DNA of 64,000 nucleotides from Ancylomarina sp. DW003 (GTDB taxonomy: Bacteria > Bacteroidota > Bacteroidia > Bacteroidales > Marinifilaceae). Below the pieces are notes generated by a model. That model did no database searches. It was given only the letters and a program-made list of their open reading frames with translations, and was not told where the DNA came from. The stretch spans positions 23,627 through 87,626 of the forward strand of contig NZ_JAKJSD010000018.1 in the NCBI RefSeq assembly GCF_029029505.1, read 5' to 3'. Of this stretch, positions 45,651-54,105 are shown piece after piece; within the stretch, counting starts at the first letter, position 1, and each line of letters opens with the position of its first letter. The position numbers and the translations under genes were made by a program.

Positions 45651-47966
45651 ATGTATAAAGTATTATTCAGCATTATATCTCTTACAAGTTTGTTTTTTTG
45701 TTCCTGTCAAAATCAGACGACACAAAATATAAACACGCCTTTAAAAGACTACACTCAATTTGTAAATCCATTTGTTGGCACATTAGGTGAAGGGAATACC
45801 TACCCTGGTGCACAAGTACCTTTCGGTATGGTACAACTAAGCCCAGACACAGAAAGGTGGAATTGGGGAGCAGCTTCAGGTTATGAGTATTCTGATAGTA
45901 CCATCTACGGCTTCTCAATGACTCACTTACATGGTACAGGGATTCCGGATCTTGGTGATATTTTATTTATGCCTACCGAAGGTAAACTACAGGTCAACAG
46001 CGGAAAAAAAGATCTATCGGAACCAGGCTATCTATCACGTTTTTCTCACAAAAATGAAATTGCAGAAGCCAATTACTATTCTGTAATACTCGATGATTAT
46101 AATATTAAAACAGAATTAACTGCAACCAATCGAGCAGGTCTAATGCGCTTTACTTTTCCTAAATCTGATAGTTCTCATATCATATTAGATTTAAGTCATG
46201 TATTGCGACATAAAGTTATATGGTCGAATATTAGAGTAGAAAACGACTCTACAATAACCGGAATGCATCAAGTAAAAGGATGGGCTAAAGAACGCTACGT
46301 ATATTTTAGTGCAAAATTCTCTCGTCCATTCGACAAAACACGTATCTTTTCTAACAAAAAAGAAGAAAAATACGATTCGTACAAAACCTACCGATTCAAG
46401 AGTAGCATCGAAGCTGCTGGTCCCGATATCCAATTTGTCGCAGACTATAAAACCAATGAATCAGAACAAATACTTGTAAAAGTTGGCATCTCAGCTATAA
46501 GCACAGCAAATGCCATGAAAAATTTAGACTCTGAAATTACAAATTGGGATTTCAATCAAGTAAAAGAAAGTGGGAAAAAGCTATGGAACAAAGAACTTGC
46601 TAAGTTTGAAGTAACAGGAAATCAGAAGCAAAAAGAAACTTTTTATACTGCTGCTTACCATGCCTTCATGTCTCCTACCAATTATTTCGATGTTGATCGC
46701 TCCTACCGTGGATTTGACCAAAATATTCACAAAGCTGAAAACTTCGATAATTATACCGTATTTTCTCTATGGGATACTTATAGAGCAACACATCCCCTAT
46801 TTTGCTTAACACAGGCAGATAGAAATGCCAACATGATAAAATCCATGTTGGAACATTACAAACAAAGTCCGGATAAACTACTTCCAATATGGTCATTCTG
46901 GAATAATGAAACTTGGTGCATGATTGGTTACCATGCTGTTCCTGTAATTGTTGATGCCTATTTTAAAGGCGTTAAAGGTGTTGATTGGGAATTAGCATAC
47001 GAAGCATGTGTTCGTGCCGCAACACATCCTGAATACGATGCCACACAAGAATTTGAAAAATTAGGTTATGTTCCTTATGATATTGAAAACGAATCTGTAT
47101 CCAAAACTCTGGAATATGCCTATGATGATTATTGTATCGCAAGATTGGCTAAGGCTCTGGGAAAAACAAAAGACTACGAACGTTTTTCAAAGCGTGCCAT
47201 GTCTTATAAAAACCTATTCGATCCAAAAATTGGATGGATGCGGCCAAAAGATAGTAAAGGAAACTGGTTGCCAAACTTTGACACCCACTTTTTCAAACAT
47301 ATGGGAGCATTTACTGAAGGAACAACATGGCAATACACATGGACAGTTCCACACGATGTTCAAGGGTTAATTGATAGCTATGGTGGAAATGAGAATTTTA
47401 CGACTAAGTTGGATTCTGTTTTTGCAAGCAACAACGACAAAGATTATTTGGGCGTTGATGATATTCATGGTAGAATTGGTGAATACTGGCACGGGAACGA
47501 ACCTAGTCATCATATCAGTCATCTGTATAGCTATGCAGGACAAGCATGGAAAACACAAGAATTAACCCGAAAAATTATTGCAACACAATATGGTAACACA
47601 CCAGGTTCTTTATGTGGTAATGATGATTGTGGTCAAATGTCAGCTTGGTATATTTTTAATGCCATGGGGTTCTATCCAGTTTGTCCGGGAAGCGATGAAT
47701 ATATCATAACATCACCAGCTATACCTTCAGTAAAAATGAATATGAGCAATGGTAACAGCCTTGTAATTATTACCGAAAACTATTCAGAAACAAATGTTTA
47801 TATCCAATCTTTAAAAATTAACGGTAAAGAATGGGATAAAACATGGCTATCTTACAATGATATTAAAGATGGAGGTAAAATGGAATTCATATTGGGAGAC
47901 CGTCCAAACAAAAAGTGGGGTTCTTCCAAAGAGGCATTTCCCCCTTCATTCTCAGATAAAAATTAA
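45651..47966 (+). CDS. GH92 alpha-mannosidase lipoprotein 1
   Basis: The 771-residue protein has lipobox FCSC (Cys at about 19). GH92 features include the opening YTQFVNPFVGTLGEGNTYPGA, the MTHLHGTG segment, FSLWDTYRATHPL, HGNEPSHH near residue 614 (containing the family's general-acid Glu) and GNDDCGQMSAWY near 655 (Asp residues of the catalytic base region and calcium site). GH92 enzymes are calcium-dependent exo-alpha-mannosidases acting on N-glycans and mannans. Linkage preference cannot be told by eye. It is the first of three GH92 genes in the cluster. Confidence 0.93.
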   Translation: MYKVLFSIISLTSLFFCSCQNQTTQNINTPLKDYTQFVNPFVGTLGEGNTYPGAQVPFGMVQLSPDTERWNWGAASGYEYSDSTIYGFSMTHLHGTGIPDLGDILFMPTEGKLQVNSGKKDLSEPGYLSRFSHKNEIAEANYYSVILDDYNIKTELTATNRAGLMRFTFPKSDSSHIILDLSHVLRHKVIWSNIRVENDSTITGMHQVKGWAKERYVYFSAKFSRPFDKTRIFSNKKEEKYDSYKTYRFKSSIEAAGPDIQFVADYKTNESEQILVKVGISAISTANAMKNLDSEITNWDFNQVKESGKKLWNKELAKFEVTGNQKQKETFYTAAYHAFMSPTNYFDVDRSYRGFDQNIHKAENFDNYTVFSLWDTYRATHPLFCLTQADRNANMIKSMLEHYKQSPDKLLPIWSFWNNETWCMIGYHAVPVIVDAYFKGVKGVDWELAYEACVRAATHPEYDATQEFEKLGYVPYDIENESVSKTLEYAYDDYCIARLAKALGKTKDYERFSKRAMSYKNLFDPKIGWMRPKDSKGNWLPNFDTHFFKHMGAFTEGTTWQYTWTVPHDVQGLIDSYGGNENFTTKLDSVFASNNDKDYLGVDDIHGRIGEYWHGNEPSHHISHLYSYAGQAWKTQELTRKIIATQYGNTPGSLCGNDDCGQMSAWYIFNAMGFYPVCPGSDEYIITSPAIPSVKMNMSNGNSLVIITENYSETNVYIQSLKINGKEWDKTWLSYNDIKDGGKMEFILGDRPNKKWGSSKEAFPPSFSDKN

Positions 47967-48045
47967 ACAACCAGTTCGCCATGCTTTTCATCTATATGAG
48001 GAGTATGGCTTACAAAACAAATAAAAAACTCAAAAAGCAACTCAT

Positions 48046-50388
48046 ATGAAGTCACTGACTTATTTATTTATTGCAACATTAGGCATTTTAAGTTGTACCA
48101 ACTTAAGCGCCCAAGATAAAGATTTCACCCAGTACGTCGATCCCTTTATCGGAACTCAGGAAATGGGACACACATTCCCTGGAGCTTGTGCTCCTTTTGG
48201 AATGGTTCAACTAAGCCCAGATACCGATAGTATTTTATTTTCTACCAACGGAAAATACAATAAGGATGTATACCGCTATTGTGCAGGTTACCAATATACC
48301 GATAAATCTATTGTTGGATTTAGTCACACCCACTTAAGTGGAACTGGTCATTCTGATCTGGGTGATTTTTTAATTATGCCAACTGTTGGCAAGGTTCGCT
48401 ATAATCCTGGTACAATCGAAGATACAAAAAAAGGATATCGTTCAATGTATCGTAAAGAAACCGAAAAAGCAGAGCCTGGCTATTATACTGTAGAACTGGA
48501 TGATTACAAGGTTAAAGCTGAATTAACAGCTACACAACGTGTCGGTTTTCACCAATACACCTTCCCTAAAACAGATGATGCACATATTATTTTAGACCTT
48601 AATCATGGTATTTACAACTACGATGGCAAAGTATTATGGTCCACTATTAGAGTAGAAAATGACACTTTGGTAACTGGTTATAGAATTACACGTGGCTGGG
48701 CAAGAACGAATTACCTTTATTTTGCGATTAGTTTTTCTAAGCCTATTAAGAATTACGGTTGTCAGAATGATGAAAAAGTCATTTATAATGGTTTCTGGAG
48801 AAAGTTTGATGAAACAAAGAATTTCCCCGAAATGGCTGGTAAAGCTTTAACTGCCAACTTCGATTTTTCAACGGAAAAAAATGAACAAATTAAAATCAAA
48901 TTTGCTTTATCAGCAGTTAGTACCGAAGGTGCACTGAAAAATCTAAAAACAGAAGTTCCACATTTTGACTTTGACAAAACTCGCGCTGAAACAAAAACGG
49001 CATGGAATAATGAATTGAGCAAAATTGATGTAACTGCATCAAACGAAAAAAAGACCACATTGTACACCTCTCTTTATCATTCTTTCATCAACCCTGTAGA
49101 ATATATGGATGTGGATGGAAAGTACAGAGGCTTAGATCATAATATTCATCAAGCAGAGGGCTTTACCAATTATACTGTATTCTCACTTTGGGATACCTAC
49201 AGAGCACAACACCCTTTGCTTTCGCTTATTCAACCTAAGCGTTCATCAGATATGATTAATTCCATGCTGGCACATTACGAACAAAGTGTGCATAATGTCT
49301 TACCCGTGTGGAGTCATTTTGGAAATGAAAACTGGTGTATGATTGGTTATCATGCTGTACCTGTAATTGCTGACGCCTGGATAAATGGCCTACGTGGCTT
49401 TGATCCGGAAAAAGCTTTAGAAGCCTGTTTGGCAAGTGCAAATTACAGTATGTATGATGGAATCGGTGATTATAAGAAATACAATTACGTTCCTCACGAA
49501 TCTAGCAAAGTTGGTGCTTCCATAACTCTTGAATATGCTTACGATGATTATACCATTGCTCAATTTGCAAAGTCGCTGGGAAAATCTGATATCGAAAAAG
49601 AATATATGAAGCGTTCTGAGAATTGGAGAAATTTGTTCGATGAAGAATCAGGATATGTAAGAGCAAAAACTAAAGCTGGTGAGTGGGTTTCGCCTTTTGA
49701 TCCCCTGGATACTCATGGCGCAGGATTTATTGAAGGTAATTCTTGGAACTACTCTTTGTATGTTCCGCAGAATGTTAGTGGTTTGGTAAGTAAGATGGGT
49801 GGTAAGGAGCGTTTCTCCAAACATTTGGATTCGCTCTTTACCATGCATATTCCTGACAAGTACTTTGCTCATAACGAAGATATTACCCGAGAAGGAATTA
49901 TGGGTGGATATGTTCATGGAAATGAGCCAAGTCATCATGTAGCCTATATGTACAACTGGGCCGGAAAACCTTGGAAAACACAAGAGCGCATTCACAAAAT
50001 TATGCAAACAAAATACCTGAATAAACCCGACGGCTTATGTGGAAATGATGATTGCGGGCAAATGTCAGCATGGTATATTTTCTCATCACTGGGTTTCTAT
50101 CCGGTATGTCCCGGTTCTGGTCAATACATCATTGGAACGCCTTCGGTTAAAGAAGCTCGAATTAATCTGGAAAATGGAAAAGCCTTTGTGATAAAAGCAC
50201 CTAATTATTCTGACAAGAATATATACATCAAGTCAGTTACTCTAAATGGGAAACCTTGGAAATACAATTTCATCAACCACAAGGATATTGTAGATGGTGG
50301 GGAACTTATTTTTAAAATGAGTCATCGACCAAACAAAAAGTGGGGTAATTCTGAAGATACATTTCCGTATTCCAATACAAAAAACTAA
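48046..50388 (+). CDS. GH92 alpha-mannosidase 2
   Basis: This is a 780-residue exported GH92 enzyme. The signal (MKSLTYLFIATLGI) leads to LSC, a possible lipobox; a cut after LSAQ is an alternative. Family motifs: YVDPFIGTQEMGHTFPGA, FSHTHLSGTGHSDLG, FSLWDTYRAQHPL, HGNEPSHH near residue 624 and GNDDCGQMSAWYIF near 665. The insertion after QLSPDTD (SILFSTNGKYNKDVYR) differs from the first GH92 and lies near the substrate pocket, so the two may cut different mannose linkages (inference). It lies 79 bases after GH92-1, with an imperfect hairpin in the gap. Confidence 0.93.
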   Translation: MKSLTYLFIATLGILSCTNLSAQDKDFTQYVDPFIGTQEMGHTFPGACAPFGMVQLSPDTDSILFSTNGKYNKDVYRYCAGYQYTDKSIVGFSHTHLSGTGHSDLGDFLIMPTVGKVRYNPGTIEDTKKGYRSMYRKETEKAEPGYYTVELDDYKVKAELTATQRVGFHQYTFPKTDDAHIILDLNHGIYNYDGKVLWSTIRVENDTLVTGYRITRGWARTNYLYFAISFSKPIKNYGCQNDEKVIYNGFWRKFDETKNFPEMAGKALTANFDFSTEKNEQIKIKFALSAVSTEGALKNLKTEVPHFDFDKTRAETKTAWNNELSKIDVTASNEKKTTLYTSLYHSFINPVEYMDVDGKYRGLDHNIHQAEGFTNYTVFSLWDTYRAQHPLLSLIQPKRSSDMINSMLAHYEQSVHNVLPVWSHFGNENWCMIGYHAVPVIADAWINGLRGFDPEKALEACLASANYSMYDGIGDYKKYNYVPHESSKVGASITLEYAYDDYTIAQFAKSLGKSDIEKEYMKRSENWRNLFDEESGYVRAKTKAGEWVSPFDPLDTHGAGFIEGNSWNYSLYVPQNVSGLVSKMGGKERFSKHLDSLFTMHIPDKYFAHNEDITREGIMGGYVHGNEPSHHVAYMYNWAGKPWKTQERIHKIMQTKYLNKPDGLCGNDDCGQMSAWYIFSSLGFYPVCPGSGQYIIGTPSVKEARINLENGKAFVIKAPNYSDKNIYIKSVTLNGKPWKYNFINHKDIVDGGELIFKMSHRPNKKWGNSEDTFPYSNTKN

Positions 50389-50403
50389 ATAATTCATATT
50401 TCA

Positions 50404-50437
50404 ATGAAAACAGAGATTTATAGATTTCTGTTTTCAT
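50404..50437 (+). other. Hairpin between second GH92 and first protease gene
   Basis: Arms ATGAAAACAGAGAT / ATTTCTGTTTTCAT form a 14-bp stem with one G-U pair. No T run follows, so a processing or stability element is more likely than a terminator. Confidence 0.6.
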
Positions 50438-50479
50438 GAAAAAGATCAATTTTTCTGAGAAAAACTCACTAAAAAAAAT

Positions 50480-51970
50480 ATGACACAAATAATATCTAAA
50501 TGCATGCTTCTGGCATGTATAACGGCCATTGCTACATCTTGTTTAAATAAAACAAAGGCTCTTGTTGATGTTACAAATTATAAATGCATCACGGAGTCCA
50601 ACTCCAATAATTCGCCTGTTGGTGAAGGCATTAGCAAACTAACAGACAATGATCCTTATTCAAAATTCTTAACATTTAGCAATACTAGCGTTGTTGAATT
50701 TCAAGTCTTGAAAAAGTGCACACTAAGTCGTTATTCTATTGTTTCAGGTGGCGATGAAGAATCCCGAGATCCTAACAAATGGACACTTGAAGCAAGTAAC
50801 GATTGTACATCGTGGACATTAATTGATACACAAGAAAATATAAAATTTTCAGAGAGAAATCAAAGCTTAGAGTTTACAATAGCAGACGCTGGCTCCTACA
50901 AATTCTTTCGTTTAAACCTCTCAACTAAGGATAGCGATATTCTTCAAATATCCGAAGTTGAACTTTGGGGTGATTGGGATTCTTCAGATGAAAATCCAAT
51001 TGCCTTATTCTCATCTGATAAGAAATCATTTTTTAACAATGGCGAAGTAAAATTTACGAATCATTCAGAAAAAGCTGATAAGCATCAGTGGTATTTCGAA
51101 GGAGGCACACCAGAAACAAGTACAGAAACTAACCCTACTGTTACTTATAAATCTCATGGAAAATATGCCGTTCAGTTAATCGCAGGCAATAATGAACTTA
51201 AAGATACAATCACGCTTAATGATTATGTTGTTGTAAAACGAGAAGGAGCTTGGGATCAATTTCAATATCCAAAAACAAATTTCGTTAACAAAACATTGGG
51301 AGGTAATGGTGATTTTTATAATGAGCTTGTTCCCCAACCAATCAAATTGATTAACGAGGTCTGTCTGGATGTTTGCAAAACTCTATACCGAAGTGTTGAC
51401 GAAATAAATACGCTTGAAATATTGGACTACTCCATTGAAGATATTGAAACGATTTCAGCAAAAGGTGGCAACCCTCCTCACATCAACATCTTTTTTAGCT
51501 CAAGTTATCTAATGAAAAAGAAAGATGCTATGAGTAATGATGAACTTATTTCAGAAATTGTAGGTGTACTTTATCATGAACTTACTCATGGTTATCAGTA
51601 CTCTCCTAAAGGTGCTGGGTCTTATAAACAAGGAACAGATTTCTTTGGGTTTTTAGAAGGTACAGCTGACTATGTGAGATACAAAGCCGGTTATTCAAAT
51701 CTGAGCTACAGAAAAACAGGAGGCCATTGGAATGATGGTTATAAAACAACAGCCTTTTTTATCGATTGGTTGCATACCAAAGATGCTGATTTTGTCTATA
51801 AACTCAATCAAACTGCACTAACAATAATTCCATGGTCATGGGAAAAAGCAACACAGGAAATTCTTTCTTCTTCAGTTTCTGATTTGTGGGAAGAATATCA
51901 AAAATATCTTAAGCCAACGGTTGCAGTCAAAGGAAATGGCTCACCAAATCAATCAGAAAGAAACACCTAA
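50480..51970 (+). CDS. Basic-secretory-protein-type metalloprotease, F5/8C-PKD-BSP
   Basis: This 496-residue lipoprotein (lipobox ATSC, Cys at about 21) has three parts. A discoidin/F5/8 type C-like domain spans ~27-165 (DPNKWTLEASNDCTSWTLI, ILQISEVELWGDW). A PKD domain spans ~172-255 (WYFEGGTPETSTETNPTVTY). A BSP-family peptidase domain spans ~260-480 with the zinc motif YHELTHGYQY (HExxH plus Gln) and LEGTADYVRY, whose Glu/Asp may serve as a further ligand. BSP proteins are putative zinc peptidases. The F5/8C domain suggests binding to glycans. In this GH92 cluster it may cut the protein part of mannosylated glycoproteins (inference). A paralogue follows 35 bases downstream. Confidence 0.85.
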   Translation: MTQIISKCMLLACITAIATSCLNKTKALVDVTNYKCITESNSNNSPVGEGISKLTDNDPYSKFLTFSNTSVVEFQVLKKCTLSRYSIVSGGDEESRDPNKWTLEASNDCTSWTLIDTQENIKFSERNQSLEFTIADAGSYKFFRLNLSTKDSDILQISEVELWGDWDSSDENPIALFSSDKKSFFNNGEVKFTNHSEKADKHQWYFEGGTPETSTETNPTVTYKSHGKYAVQLIAGNNELKDTITLNDYVVVKREGAWDQFQYPKTNFVNKTLGGNGDFYNELVPQPIKLINEVCLDVCKTLYRSVDEINTLEILDYSIEDIETISAKGGNPPHINIFFSSSYLMKKKDAMSNDELISEIVGVLYHELTHGYQYSPKGAGSYKQGTDFFGFLEGTADYVRYKAGYSNLSYRKTGGHWNDGYKTTAFFIDWLHTKDADFVYKLNQTALTIIPWSWEKATQEILSSSVSDLWEEYQKYLKPTVAVKGNGSPNQSERNT

Positions 51971-52005
51971 TCCAAATTTATTTTTAACATCAAAACAATC
52001 TAATT

Positions 52006-54027
52006 ATGAGAAAATTTCTAAACTTCAGCTTAGTTTTTCTAGCTGTAATTTTATTCACAAACTGTGATGAAGATGAATCCTTAGATCTTTCTAAAATTGA
52101 AAGTAAAGTAGAAGCTAAATTTACTTCTGACAAACAAACTGTTTTTGTTGGTACCAGTGTACAGTTTACAAATCAAACAGTGTATGGCAATATCTATCAA
52201 TGGACCTTTGAAGGAGGAGAACCCGCTACAAGTAAAGAAAAGGATCCTCAAGTAACTTATGCCGAATTAGGGGAATACCAAGTTAGCCTTAAAATCACAA
52301 ATGAATATGGCGAAAATACAAATATTCAAGAAGCTTACATCAAAGTAACCGATGATGCTGGTTGGACAAATTTTCAATTTCCAAACATCCATTTCACCAA
52401 TAAAACAATAAACGGCAATGGTAGTTTGTACGCCGAATTAATTCCTAACGAACAAGAATTCATAAAAAAAGTTTGTTTACAAGTATGTGTAGAATTATTT
52501 AAAAGTGCTGACGAAGTAAATACAGTTACAGATATTACCTACACCGTTGATGATTCTGAGACTTTATCTGCAAAAGGAGGTACGCCGCCGCACATTAACA
52601 TTAGCTTTAGTTCAAGTTATTTAATGCAGAAGAAGAATGAAGGATTAACCGATGAACAACTTATTAAAGAAATTGAAGGCGTACTCGTTCATGAAATTAC
52701 TCACGGATATCAATATGAACCTCAGGGGGCTGGTAATTATGCTCAGGGAACAGATTTCTTTGGATTTATTGAAGGTATTGCAGATTACGTGAGATACGTT
52801 GAAGGCTTCACTCCTACTTCAAAACGTAGCACAGGAGGAAATTGGAATGACGGTTATAATACCTCAGCATTTTTTATTGATTGGTTACACTCTAAGGATA
52901 ATTATTTTGCATATAAACTGAATCAGTCTGCAAAAACCATAAACCCCTGGTCATGGGAATCTGCTATTAAAAAGATATTAGGCGATGATGCTTCTCTTAC
53001 AGAACTGTGGAGTGAGTACCAAGGTGATTTGGTATCTGGTAAAATTACTCAGATAGATGCTGAATTGAAAGAAATGAGAGAAAACAGAGAAGATGTTGAC
53101 TATCCAAGTGATTCCGGAGAAGTTATTGATATTACTGATAAAGATTGTACAGTAAGCAGAGACATGTCAGCTGATTCTCCAGAAAATGAAAGTGTTGAAA
53201 AATTGATTGATAACAATATTGCGACTAAATACTTAATATTTAAAAATAATACTTGGGTTAGATTCGATTGCGACAAAGCAGCTGTTCTTAAAGCTTATAC
53301 CCTTACATCGGGGAATGATGCTCCTGGTAGAGATCCTAAAAATTGGAAACTACTAGGATCTAACGATGGTGAAACTTGGGCGGAAATAGATTCTCGTTCT
53401 GGAGAATCCTTCACTTCGAGAAAGGAAACCAGACAATTTGAATTCGAAAATACAAGTGCTTACAAGTCATTCAAATTTGAGTTTGAAAACACAGAAGGTG
53501 ATATATTCCAACTTTCCGAAGTTGAATTATTCAATGGTATTCCTGAAGAAGAAGAAACAGAAGAAGAAGAGGGTGAAGTAGATATAACCGAGAAACTCAT
53601 CTCAGTAGCCGTACAAGCTGAAGATTTTGATTTCTTTGATTGGGGATTACCTGAATTTGCATATGATAACGACCCGGGATCTTCATTTTTCAATATGAAT
53701 AACAACACTTGGTTTGTATTCGAAACAGAAAAAAAATACAATGTTAACAGACTCTCAATTAGTGCAACAGCCAACCTTTTCGGAATTGAGTTCGTATTTA
53801 CACCAGATGAATTTACCCTGTTAGGTTCAAACGACGGTCAAAACTGGACTGAAATCACCACTGTTGCAGAAACTGGTATCATAGCATTCGAAGAAAAGAA
53901 AGAATTTGCATTTGAAAACTCAGAGTACTATAAATTCCATAAAATCACAATGTCTGCCGAAATTGAAGAGGGAGATAATAAAAGAATAATGATTGGAGAA
54001 ATGGAGTTATTCGGAACTGCGGAATAA
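52006..54027 (+). CDS. Basic-secretory-protein-type metalloprotease, PKD-BSP-F5/8C-F5/8C
   Basis: This 673-residue lipoprotein (lipobox FTNC) shares the PKD and BSP parts of its upstream neighbour but in another order. A PKD domain covers ~36-115 (WTFEGGEPATSKEKDPQVTY). The BSP peptidase covers ~118-345 with VHEITHGYQY and IEGIADYVRY. A first F5/8 type C-like domain lies at ~370-510 (DPKNWKLLGSNDGETWAEI, IFQLSEVELFNG). After an acidic linker (PEEEETEEEEGE), a second, divergent F5/8C-like domain at ~530-673 ends in IMIGEMELFGTAE. It is probably a surface glycoprotein-targeted zinc peptidase. A hairpin follows at 54052. Confidence 0.84.
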   Translation: MRKFLNFSLVFLAVILFTNCDEDESLDLSKIESKVEAKFTSDKQTVFVGTSVQFTNQTVYGNIYQWTFEGGEPATSKEKDPQVTYAELGEYQVSLKITNEYGENTNIQEAYIKVTDDAGWTNFQFPNIHFTNKTINGNGSLYAELIPNEQEFIKKVCLQVCVELFKSADEVNTVTDITYTVDDSETLSAKGGTPPHINISFSSSYLMQKKNEGLTDEQLIKEIEGVLVHEITHGYQYEPQGAGNYAQGTDFFGFIEGIADYVRYVEGFTPTSKRSTGGNWNDGYNTSAFFIDWLHSKDNYFAYKLNQSAKTINPWSWESAIKKILGDDASLTELWSEYQGDLVSGKITQIDAELKEMRENREDVDYPSDSGEVIDITDKDCTVSRDMSADSPENESVEKLIDNNIATKYLIFKNNTWVRFDCDKAAVLKAYTLTSGNDAPGRDPKNWKLLGSNDGETWAEIDSRSGESFTSRKETRQFEFENTSAYKSFKFEFENTEGDIFQLSEVELFNGIPEEEETEEEEGEVDITEKLISVAVQAEDFDFFDWGLPEFAYDNDPGSSFFNMNNNTWFVFETEKKYNVNRLSISATANLFGIEFVFTPDEFTLLGSNDGQNWTEITTVAETGIIAFEEKKEFAFENSEYYKFHKITMSAEIEEGDNKRIMIGEMELFGTAE

Positions 54028-54051
54028 TATCAACTAAACTCAATCAAGCAT

Positions 54052-54081
54052 AAAGACCACTATCTTTTGATAGTGGTCTTT
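54052..54081 (+). terminator. Hairpin after the second protease gene
   Basis: Perfect 13-bp arms AAAGACCACTATC / GATAGTGGTCTTT with a TTTT loop. The T run after the stem is short, so termination may be partial, leaving expression of the third GH92 gene lower. Confidence 0.65.
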
Positions 54082-54105
54082 AAACTAGCCAACACAATAA
54101 GTATC

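Noticed and set aside
54067..54105. Longer start of the third GH92
   Set aside because: It lies in the hairpin at 54052-54081, and the Met at 54106 begins a proper lipoprotein signal.
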